Program-made: the position numbers and the translations under genes
Source of the DNA: a bacterium BMS3Bbin13
GTDB lineage: Bacteria; Pseudomonadota; Gammaproteobacteria; 21-64-14
Reading direction: 5' to 3'
Assembly (NCBI GenBank): GCA_002897735.1
Contig: BDTW01000042.1
Span: 44,133 to 108,132 of the forward strand
Length of the DNA stretch: 64,000 bases
Notes under the pieces: generated by a model
Database searches by the model: none
Told to the model about the DNA's origin: nothing
What the model saw: the letters and a program-made list of their open reading frames with translations, nothing else
Shown here: positions 8,830-17,265 of the stretch, piece by piece
Position numbering within the stretch: position 1 is the first letter of the stretch
Layout of the letters: each line of letters begins with the position of its first letter

Positions 8830-11571
8830 TCAGACTTGTATCTTGTCGACGTCGAGTGAAACCAGTTCCAGTAGTTCCCGGTTGTTCATTTCAGTCAGCA
8901 GGGTTTCGGCGCCGCCTTCCAGGATGTCGCTGGCCAACGCCGTCTTTTCCGTTATCAGTGCGTCTATTTTCTCTTCCACCGTGCCCTGACAGACGAACTT
9001 GTGGACCAGTACATTGTTCCGTTGGCCGATGCGAAACGCCCGGTCGGTAGCCTGATTTTCCACGGCCGGGTTCCACCAGCGGTCGAAGTGGACCACGTGG
9101 GACGCCTCGGTCAGGTTCAACCCGGTACCGCCGGCCTTGAGTGACAGTATGAAAAAGGGCGGCCCGCTTTCCTGCTGAAAATCGTCCACCAGTCGCTTGC
9201 GCTGTTTGACCGGAGTGCCGCCATGCAGAACCAGTCCGGGCCGGCCGAACTGCTCCGCCAGAAACGAGGCCAACGGGCCGGTTATCTCGCGAAACTGGGT
9301 AAAGACCAGCATCTTCTCCTGGCGCGAGGCGATCTCTTCGCACAACTCGGCCAACCGGGCGAACTTGCCGCTGTCACCGGGATCATACCGCTCATCGCCC
9401 AGCAACTGCGAGGGATGGTTGCAGATCTGCTTGAAGCGTATGAGGTAGGCAAGTACCAGGCCGCGCCGTTTCATCCCGTCCAATGTCTCCAGTGAAGCGG
9501 CCAGTTTTTTGACCTCTCTCCGGTACAACGCGGCCTGGGCCTTGGTCAGACCGCACCACGCATGCACCTCGGTTTTTTCCGGTAGATCGCTGATGATGGT
9601 CTTGTCGGTCTTGAGCCGGCGCAGGATGTAGGGGCGCACCAAGTTGCGCAATGGGGCGTATCGATCGTTTTCTCCGGCGGACAGCGATTTGACGAAGCCC
9701 TTGAATCGCGTCGCCGACCCGAGCAGGCCCGGGCACAGGAAATCGAACAGGGACCAGAGATCGCCGAGCCGGTTTTCTATGGGGGTCCCGGTCAACGCGA
9801 TCCGGGAGGCGGCTTTCAATTTCTTGGTTGCGCGGGTTTGTCGGCTGGCGGGATTCTTTATGGCTTGTGCTTCGTCAAGGATCAGCAACCGCCAGTCCCG
9901 CTCCTGCAGCCAGGATTGTCGCAGCAACATTCCGTAAGTGGTCAGAACCAGGTCGATCCCCGCCAAGTCGGATCCGCCATCCACGGCCCCCGCGAATTTA
10001 GTGCGTCCCTGCACGCCACCTCCGGCCAGGGCATCGATTTCCTGCTTGCACATCTGCGAGGTATGCACGAACAGGCAGCGCAGGGAGGGTCCATAGCGCT
10101 CCAATTCGGTTTTCCAGTTGGCCAGCAGCGACGCGGGCAACACCAGCAGGGAAGGCGTCTTGCAGCCCCGCTTTTTCAGTACCAGCAGCAGCGCAATGAT
10201 CTGCATGGTCTTGCCCAGGCCCATGTCGTCGGCCAGACAGGCGCCGAGTCCCAGTTGTGACAGGAGCCACAGCCAACTGACGCCGCTTCTCTGATACGGG
10301 CGCAGCCGGGTCTTGAGGGCACTGCCGGGGTCGATGCTCTTGAGCGTTTCCGGCGCCCGCAGTTCGTCCAGCAAGGATCCCAGCCACGGGCCCGGTTGGA
10401 CAAAGGCCCATTGCCGATCGTCGCCCGGCACATCCGATCGGCCCAGGTCCGCCGGGGCGCCGGCCAGCAATCGCATTCCTTCGGAAAAGGACAGCCCGTC
10501 TTCGGCCGCTCCGGCGGCGACCTTTTCCCAGTGCGCAAGGGCCTCGGCCAGTTTCTCGCGGTCCACCTCCACCCATCGACCCTTGATGAATACCAGCCCC
10601 TCTTGTGTCGCGAGCAGTGTCCGTAATTCACGTTCGGTCAGGGTTTCGTCACCCAGGGCGATCCCCAGTTTGAAATCCAGTAGCGCATCGGCGCCGAGTT
10701 TGCTTTGTTTGATACTGCCGATCGTGACGCTGACCTGTGGCCGGGTGCGCTTCTTCCACCAGTCGGGCAGGCGGACGATCACACCGCACTGCTCGTAACG
10801 CGGCGTCTCCTTGAGAAATTCGTAGGCCTCGGCCGGGGTCCACGCGAGCGGGTGGTACAGATCGCCGCTCTCGACCAGTTCCCGGATCAGGACACTGGAT
10901 TCGGATACACGCTGCACGGGGGACAACAGGCGGATGAGGGCTTTCTTGTTCCGGGCGCCCGCATACTCCTGCAAGGCCCTGGCCAAGGGTTGGTGGCGGA
11001 TTTGGCCCCGGCTCCGGTGGGAGAGTTCCGGTGCATAGGTCGCCATGAACGCGAACGGATAATCCCGGTCGAGTCGGTTCTCCGCCAAGTGAAAGCAGAC
11101 GCGGCCGACTTGGTGCCAACGTGGTGCGTTTTCTTCCAAGAATGCGCCGAGGCCGCCGTGTCGACGGATTTGTGCGCATACCTGATCGTCGAGCCAGGAC
11201 CAGATGCCGTTCAGCACCTGCGGGGAGAGATACTCGGCGCCGCGCATCGGGGGTACGCCTTCGAGCAGCGATCCCGTTTGGGGTTCGTCGAGTGCACCGA
11301 TGGGATCGGGACGCGCCGGGTCGGCCGGCGTCATCTGACATCGCTCGGCCAGATACCGGCAGGTGAAGGCCCGCCAATAGCCGAGGACGGGGGAAAGATC
11401 GGCGGCGTAGTCCTTCGCCGCCAGTGCAATCAGGCCTTCGGCGATACCTCGCGCAAACGCATCGGCGATTGCGGCCGCCCGCCCGGTTTCCCGGTCGGTA
11501 TCGCCGGCGTCCTCCGCCGGGAACCAGTGCAGGTGTCCCGAGGGCAATACGCCGAGTTCAGATCTGGTCAT
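8830..11571 (-). CDS. SNF2-family DEAD/DEAH-box helicase
   Basis: Motif I DDMGLGKTMQ, motif II LILDEAQAIKN, TGTPIENRLGDLWSL, motifs V/VI GGTGLNLTEASHVVHFDRWWNPAVENQATDRAFRIGQ. Confidence 0.95.
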   Translation of the reverse strand: MTRSELGVLPSGHLHWFPAEDAGDTDRETGRAAAIADAFARGIAEGLIALAAKDYAADLSPVLGYWRAFTCRYLAERCQMTPADPARPDPIGALDEPQTGSLLEGVPPMRGAEYLSPQVLNGIWSWLDDQVCAQIRRHGGLGAFLEENAPRWHQVGRVCFHLAENRLDRDYPFAFMATYAPELSHRSRGQIRHQPLARALQEYAGARNKKALIRLLSPVQRVSESSVLIRELVESGDLYHPLAWTPAEAYEFLKETPRYEQCGVIVRLPDWWKKRTRPQVSVTIGSIKQSKLGADALLDFKLGIALGDETLTERELRTLLATQEGLVFIKGRWVEVDREKLAEALAHWEKVAAGAAEDGLSFSEGMRLLAGAPADLGRSDVPGDDRQWAFVQPGPWLGSLLDELRAPETLKSIDPGSALKTRLRPYQRSGVSWLWLLSQLGLGACLADDMGLGKTMQIIALLLVLKKRGCKTPSLLVLPASLLANWKTELERYGPSLRCLFVHTSQMCKQEIDALAGGGVQGRTKFAGAVDGGSDLAGIDLVLTTYGMLLRQSWLQERDWRLLILDEAQAIKNPASRQTRATKKLKAASRIALTGTPIENRLGDLWSLFDFLCPGLLGSATRFKGFVKSLSAGENDRYAPLRNLVRPYILRRLKTDKTIISDLPEKTEVHAWCGLTKAQAALYRREVKKLAASLETLDGMKRRGLVLAYLIRFKQICNHPSQLLGDERYDPGDSGKFARLAELCEEIASRQEKMLVFTQFREITGPLASFLAEQFGRPGLVLHGGTPVKQRKRLVDDFQQESGPPFFILSLKAGGTGLNLTEASHVVHFDRWWNPAVENQATDRAFRIGQRNNVLVHKFVCQGTVEEKIDALITEKTALASDILEGGAETLLTEMNNRELLELVSLDVDKIQV

Positions 11572-11634
11572 TCATGTGGTTGAGACGTCCGGGAGGAAGG
11601 GTCCCCGCGACCGGCTGCGAATCCGAATCCGTGA

Positions 11635-12840
11635 TCAGGAGGTTCCTTTGGGAGGGGTGATCCCCGGGGGGGAGAGGTCGGGATAGGTGTGTACGCAATT
11701 GCGTCCATGGGCCTTTCCGTAGTAGAGGGCCTCGTCGGCCTCGCGGATGAGTTGAGCCAGCAGTTGCGCGGAGTCCTCCGGGTGGCCGGGGCGGTGGCAG
11801 GAGACCCCGACGGTGATGGTCGTGCGCCGCTCGGTGTCCTGGTGGCGCAATGGATGCTGCGCCACCCGCTTGCACAGGCGCTCGCCGAAGCGCTTGGCGC
11901 CGTCGCAATCGGTATGAGAGAGCAACAGGACGAATTCCTCGCCGCCGAAGCGTGCGAGCAGATCGCCGCGACGCATTCCGGCCTCGAGCAGCTGAGCGAT
12001 CTCGCGCAATACCGCATCGCCCTGACCGTGTCCCCAGGTGTCGTTGATTTTCTTGAAGCGGTCGAGGTCGAGCATGATGAGGCTCAGGGAATCGTCGTAG
12101 CGCAACGAGCGCTGCACGAGGATCTCGCCCTCCGAGAAGAAGAAACGGCGGTTGCGCAGTCCGGTGAGTTCGTCGACCAGGGCCCACTCCTCGAATCGCT
12201 TGCGCAGGCGTTGTGACTCGTCGAGCGCGTCGGAGAGCGCCCGGGTACGTTTGCGAACCTCGGTCTCGAGGTCGCGCGCGAGACGGTTGCTGTGCAGGAG
12301 TTGCCCCACGGCACCGGCGAGCGTTGCGGCGAGTCGCTCGTGCCAGCGGGTGAATTGCCCGGGGTCGGCATGGGCGAGGCTGAGGACGCCGAGCACCTCG
12401 GGCGTCCCGTCGCTGCCGGGGATGGGGGCGGCGATCAACGAGCCGGCGTTTGGCTGGCCCGGCCCCGCCGGTTCCTGAGCGCAGTCCGCGCAGTGTTGCA
12501 GCGTCGCGGCGACGGCCGCGCGGCCGATCACTCCCTCGCCGGGCGCGATCCGTTCGGCTCCGGGCAGAGGTCCCGGTGCCGGGGCATCGGGACCGAGCAG
12601 GTCGGCGACGTCGCGCGCGGCGACGCGTTCGAGCCGCTCGCCGCGCAGCAGATGGATCGAAGCGCTCTGTACGCTCGGATGGCCGAGCACGATTTCCAGA
12701 ACGGCGGACAGCAACGCCTCCTCGCCCTGCCCGTCAGCCGGCAGGGCCCAGGTGGCGCCGAGCACCGAGAGGGCGTCGAGCAGGTTCAGGACGCCGTCCT
12801 GCAGGTCGCGGACTACGTCGCGTAACGGTTCGCGGCTCAT
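11635..12840 (-). CDS. GAF-GGDEF diguanylate cyclase
   Basis: GGEEF active-site motif (LLARFGGEEFVLLL), N-terminal GAF-like region; start at 12840 overlaps the upstream stop (ATGA). Confidence 0.9.
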   Translation of the reverse strand: MSREPLRDVVRDLQDGVLNLLDALSVLGATWALPADGQGEEALLSAVLEIVLGHPSVQSASIHLLRGERLERVAARDVADLLGPDAPAPGPLPGAERIAPGEGVIGRAAVAATLQHCADCAQEPAGPGQPNAGSLIAAPIPGSDGTPEVLGVLSLAHADPGQFTRWHERLAATLAGAVGQLLHSNRLARDLETEVRKRTRALSDALDESQRLRKRFEEWALVDELTGLRNRRFFFSEGEILVQRSLRYDDSLSLIMLDLDRFKKINDTWGHGQGDAVLREIAQLLEAGMRRGDLLARFGGEEFVLLLSHTDCDGAKRFGERLCKRVAQHPLRHQDTERRTTITVGVSCHRPGHPEDSAQLLAQLIREADEALYYGKAHGRNCVHTYPDLSPPGITPPKGTS

Positions 12841-13730
12841 GCGCCGTGCTCCGCCATCTCCCGGGCGGTCTCGCGCAGCGACTCGGCGGTCGGCGCCAAC
12901 TCGTCGCGCAGGTGGTTCGCAAGCCTCGGGGCGATACCCAAGGCGGCGAGGGTCGTGTCGTCCCACGGCGTTTCCGAATCGCCGGCCAGGATCCCGTCGG
13001 CCCAACGTGAGGCAAGCCCCACCAGGGCGCACAACCCCCAGTCTTCGCCGCGGTAGCCGCGCTCCGCGTAGTGCGCCGCGACGTGCGGCAGCGGTCCGGG
13101 CAGTCGCCAGCGCCACAGCAGCCACGCCCCGGCCTGTCGGTGATTCATCTGCAGATAGCGTTCCTCCAGGCTGCTCAGCGGCGTGTCGTCACGTCCGCGC
13201 GGACCCAGCAACGGTTCCATCACGTCCGGGCGCAGGAAGACCAGTGCGATGATTCCGATACGGTGCAAGAGGCCGCCGAGATAGGCGAAATCTTCGGAAA
13301 TCGTAGAGGACGCAGCGGTCCCGGCGTTCACCAGCGGCGACAGACGCTGCGCCGCGAGCGCGGTGAGCAGTGAGGACAGCCAGTAGTCCCGGGGGCGGAA
13401 GTTCGCACAACGCCGGGTGTCCAGCGGTTCCATGAGGCACATGCCCATGGCCACGCCGCGCACCAGGGTCAGCCCGAGCACCCGGACCGCATCCTGCACC
13501 GAGTGCACGCGCCCCGCCATGCCGTAGTAGGCGGAGTTGGCCAGCCCGAGGATGCGCGCGGTGAGAGGCGGGTCGCGGTTTAGGGCCTGGGCGATCGCCG
13601 CGTAGTTTGCCCGGTCGTTGCTGAGGGTCGCAGAGAGTTCCCGGATCGCCAGCGGCAGCGGCGGCAACTCGCGCAGTCTCAGTAGGGCGTGCTCTACGGC
13701 CACATTCCGCTCTGTGGTTGCCCCTGTCAT
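12837..13730 (-). CDS. HDOD domain protein
   Basis: LPPLPLAIRELSATLSNDRANYAAIAQALNRDPPLTARILGLANSAYYG is a classic HDOD signature. Confidence 0.92.
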   Translation of the reverse strand: MTGATTERNVAVEHALLRLRELPPLPLAIRELSATLSNDRANYAAIAQALNRDPPLTARILGLANSAYYGMAGRVHSVQDAVRVLGLTLVRGVAMGMCLMEPLDTRRCANFRPRDYWLSSLLTALAAQRLSPLVNAGTAASSTISEDFAYLGGLLHRIGIIALVFLRPDVMEPLLGPRGRDDTPLSSLEERYLQMNHRQAGAWLLWRWRLPGPLPHVAAHYAERGYRGEDWGLCALVGLASRWADGILAGDSETPWDDTTLAALGIAPRLANHLRDELAPTAESLRETAREMAEHGA

Positions 13731-14073
13731 ACGTCAGCGGACTCGTTTTTCTTCAGGTTTCTTCCCGCGGGCCGTCATCGGCTCGCCGGCGCCGTCTCCA
13801 GTATAGCAACACGGCGCCCCGCCCGGGCGGGGCGCCGTGCCGCCTCCAGTGGCGGTCGTCCGATGTTCGCTTAGTGGTTTCAACTACAAGTGCCCGCCGG
13901 GGCGCGGCGGAATGCGTGCGCGCGGTCCCCGGCGAACGGTACGGCGGGGGCCTATGGTGCCTCCGATACGCCGCCCACGGCCGTGCGGGTGCAGGGCCGT
14001 GATTCCGGATCGATGATCGCCGAGGGGGCTCGGGCGCACAAAGGCTTGCCGCGAGGGGGTGCGCCGGCGCTTC

Positions 14074-14445
14074 TCAGTCGTTCCCGGGCGCAGGGGCCGC
14101 GGGGGACGAGGGGCTTTGTGCACCCGACCCGCAATTGCAGCGCGCCGACCACGAAACGATATGGCCGGGCGGCATCAGTGCTTCGATCAGCTCGAGAGCA
14201 CTTTCGACGACCTCCGGTTCGTCGAAGAACTCCACCACCAGCGGCAGGTGGGCGGTGAGGCGCAGCAGGTCGGCGGAGTGCACCACGCCGCGCGCGCCGA
14301 AACCGCTGATCGCACGGAACACCGTCATGCCATGCACGCGGCGGCGGTCGTGCAGAATCGAGAGGATCTCCTCGAGCAGCAGGTGATGATCGCGGTGGTC
14401 GCCCTCGACGAGATAGATGCGCACGACGGTGACGTCTTTGAGCAT
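14074..14445 (-). CDS. DUF190 (PII-like) protein
   Basis: MLKDVTVVRIYLVEGDHRDHHLLLEEILSILHDRRRVHGMTVFRAISGFGARGVVHSADLLRL pattern. Confidence 0.85.
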   Translation of the reverse strand: MLKDVTVVRIYLVEGDHRDHHLLLEEILSILHDRRRVHGMTVFRAISGFGARGVVHSADLLRLTAHLPLVVEFFDEPEVVESALELIEALMPPGHIVSWSARCNCGSGAQSPSSPAAPAPGND

Positions 14446-14492
14446 GCCGGTCTCCTCCCGGTAAAGTGAGTCTTTGTCGCCGGTGCCCCCGG

Positions 14493-14867
14493 CTACAGTT
14501 TACGTGATAGATAGGCGCCGGCGAAGGCGGCGCTGAAGCCGATCACGACCGACAGGGTCACGTAGGCCAGCGCCGCCGCCAACCGACCGTCTTCGGCGAG
14601 CAGCAGCGATTCCATCGTGAAGGTGGAGAAGGTCGTGAACGCCCCGAGCCCTCCGGTGAGCAGCCCGGCGCGCAGTTCCGGTGAGACGACGACGCGTTCC
14701 AGGGTCTCGAAGAACAAAAAGCCCATCAGGAACGAGCCCAGCACGTTGATGACGAGCGTCGCCCAGGGGAAGCGATGCCCGGCTACCGTCTGTATCAGCA
14801 TCGTCATGCCGTAGCGGGCCCACGCTCCGGCCACGGCGCCGAGGCTCACCGACAGGAACAACCACAT
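14493..14867 (-). CDS. crcB: Fluoride efflux channel CrcB
   Basis: GAVAGAWARYGM, FPWATLVINVLGSFLMGFL, GGLGAFTTFSTF motifs. Confidence 0.93.
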   Translation of the reverse strand: MWLFLSVSLGAVAGAWARYGMTMLIQTVAGHRFPWATLVINVLGSFLMGFLFFETLERVVVSPELRAGLLTGGLGAFTTFSTFTMESLLLAEDGRLAAALAYVTLSVVIGFSAAFAGAYLSRKL

Positions 14868-15118
14868 ATGTATCCTCCTTCTTCATAACGGAACCGTCGC
14901 CGGGACGGGGGCAAGAATAGCATGCCGATCGGCGCAAAGTGGGCGTTCATGGGCTTCATCCGCCATCGCGGGTGTCGCCGAGTATGTCCACGTCACGGGA
15001 AAGCCGGAGCATGCCGAGCCGCCGCGCAAGCAGGCGGGCATCAGGAGCGCCGACGGTGATTTGCAGCTCCCCCGGCGAATTGCGGCGCCGGGGGACTGCC
15101 GGAGAGTTCGGGCGCACT

Positions 15119-17239
15119 TCAATTTATCAGCATCAGGGCCGCGGCGAGCAGCAGCGCCAGTACCACACTCGAGAGGATGAAGGCGGCGTAGAGCGTCACC
15201 CGCCCGCGATGCATGCGCGCAAGCCCGCTCGATGCGGCGTTCGCCGCGGCGACCAGCGGGCGCAAGGTCCAGCGCTCGGCGACGTGCACGAGACGGGTTT
15301 CGCGCTCCAGGCCTATCCGGAACACGCCGTGCTGGTGCTGTTGCTCGTCGACTATGGGGTGGAGCAGGGTATCGAAGAGTACCCGCACGGGAGCGGAGAA
15401 GGCGGTGGCGGTATAGAGCATCTCCGGCTGCAACTGCGACAGGCCGGCGTCCCAGGCCCGCACGCGCCGCGTCCGTGCTCCGCGCAGCAAGCGGACCGCG
15501 AGCCAGACGCAGAGCAGCGCGATGGTGATCACGGCGAAGGCGAGGGCGGTGGACATGGCGAAGACCACCGGTGTGGCGGCGCCGCCCGAATGCACGACGA
15601 CCAGCGAGCGCAACGGCAGCACGCCGCGCCCGATCTCGGCGCCTATCCCCGAAAGCGCGGTTGCCAGGCCGGCGGGAAGACCTTGGGGGATGCCGAAGAA
15701 GGCGGGTACCAATGCGTTGGTGGGATCGGCGCCGGCCAGCGGGTGCACCAGTGCGCCGAGCAGTGGAATGACGGCGGTCGCGGAGACGCCGAGCGCCAGG
15801 CACACGCCCGCCAGCAGCCACATCGGCAAGGATGCGCTCATCGGCGCGACGCGCGCGTTGGCGGCATAGGACGAACGTGGCCGGCCGAGCAGTGCGGTTC
15901 CGGCGAGCGACACGAAGCAGGTGAGCGCAAGTCCCGCGGTAAGCGCGAGCAGCGCGCCGGAGAGAGCGAAGACGAGGCGAACGGGCACCGAAGCGATCGC
16001 CACCACGCGCAACAGCGATTCAAGCACCAACCACTCACTTACGAAGCCGTTGAACGGCGGCAGCGCGGCGATTGCGATCGTGCCGATGAGAAAGGCCGTG
16101 GCGAACATCGGTACGCGTCGCATGAGCCCGCCCAATTGGTCCAGATTGGCGGTACCGGTCGTTTGCTCGATGCCGTCGGCGCCGAGAAAGAGCAGTGTCT
16201 TGAAGGCGGAGTGGTTGAGCATGTGGTAGAGCCCCGCCACCAGCGCGATGGCGCCGAGCACCGGGTGGCCGTAGGCGACGAAGGCGAAACCGGCACCGCT
16301 TGCCGCCACCACGATGCCGAGGTTCTCGATGGAACTCTCGGTGAGCAGGCGGCCGATGTCGCGTGCGAGGATCGCGTAGAGGATGCCGAGCAGCGCGGTG
16401 ACGGCGCCGGTCACCAGCACCAGCAGCCCCATCCACGGTTCGTGGATCGCGAGCGGGCCGTCGATGGTCCATAGTGCGAACACGCCGAGGTTGATGGTTG
16501 CTCCGGAGAACAGCGCGCGCGCCGCGGGCGGCGCGGCGGCATAGCCGTCGTTCATCCAGAGATTGACCGGGGCGATGCCCGTTTTCACTCCGAAGCCGTA
16601 GAAGGTGAGCAGAAAGCCGGTCCAGCGGATAGCCGGCGGCAGATCGCCCGCGCGTTGGGCGATCACGGCGAGATCCGGGCTGCCGGCGCCGGCGGCGAGT
16701 ATCAGCAGTCCGGCAAGCCCGGCGATGGTACCGGCCTCGCTGAACGCGATGGTGCTGAGCGACGCCCGCCAGCGTTGCTCGCCCTCTATGCGAAAGCTCA
16801 CCAGGCCCCACAGCGCCAGCGACATGATCTCCCAGGTGAATATGAAGGAGAGGACATCGCCCGCGGTAAGCACCGCGAGCAGGGCCGCGAACAGCACCGT
16901 GTAGAGGGTGAGAAACAAAACGGCCCGCCGGGGCGGTTCACGCCCGGCGCCGGCGGTCGCGCCCGCGAGCGTGGCCGCGTATACGCAGGCGGCGATAACG
17001 ATAAAGAAGCCTCGCAACGGATTCAGCGTAAACAGCATCGATCCGAGCAAAGACAGGGGGACATGCGCCGACAGCGTGTGCCCCAGCATGGCCAGTACAC
17101 CCGCGGCCAAGGCCAGCGCCGCGGCGCTCCATCCGGCCAAGCGGTGCAGGTTGCGCCCGATCGGAGAGCCGGCCAGGACGGCACCTCCCAACGCCGCGAG
17201 CAAGGCAACGAAAACCAAAGTAAACAAGGTCCAGATCAT
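15119..17239 (-). CDS. NuoL/HyfB-like proton-conducting subunit (copy 2)
   Basis: Polytopic; SSIENLGIV, HMLNHSAFKTLLFLGADGI, LPPFNGFVSEWL motifs of HyfB/HycC/NuoL proteins. Confidence 0.9.
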   Translation of the reverse strand: MIWTLFTLVFVALLAALGGAVLAGSPIGRNLHRLAGWSAAALALAAGVLAMLGHTLSAHVPLSLLGSMLFTLNPLRGFFIVIAACVYAATLAGATAGAGREPPRRAVLFLTLYTVLFAALLAVLTAGDVLSFIFTWEIMSLALWGLVSFRIEGEQRWRASLSTIAFSEAGTIAGLAGLLILAAGAGSPDLAVIAQRAGDLPPAIRWTGFLLTFYGFGVKTGIAPVNLWMNDGYAAAPPAARALFSGATINLGVFALWTIDGPLAIHEPWMGLLVLVTGAVTALLGILYAILARDIGRLLTESSIENLGIVVAASGAGFAFVAYGHPVLGAIALVAGLYHMLNHSAFKTLLFLGADGIEQTTGTANLDQLGGLMRRVPMFATAFLIGTIAIAALPPFNGFVSEWLVLESLLRVVAIASVPVRLVFALSGALLALTAGLALTCFVSLAGTALLGRPRSSYAANARVAPMSASLPMWLLAGVCLALGVSATAVIPLLGALVHPLAGADPTNALVPAFFGIPQGLPAGLATALSGIGAEIGRGVLPLRSLVVVHSGGAATPVVFAMSTALAFAVITIALLCVWLAVRLLRGARTRRVRAWDAGLSQLQPEMLYTATAFSAPVRVLFDTLLHPIVDEQQHQHGVFRIGLERETRLVHVAERWTLRPLVAAANAASSGLARMHRGRVTLYAAFILSSVVLALLLAAALMLIN

Positions 17240-17265
17240 GCGCGCCTTATCCTTCGGCCGGGAGG

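Noticed and set aside
14868-14940. Possible fluoride riboswitch upstream of crcB
   Set aside because: The leader has GGCGACGG but I could not assemble the crcB-motif pseudoknot and conserved loops; only an RBS (ggagga) is convincing. An Infernal search with the crcB Rfam model would decide.
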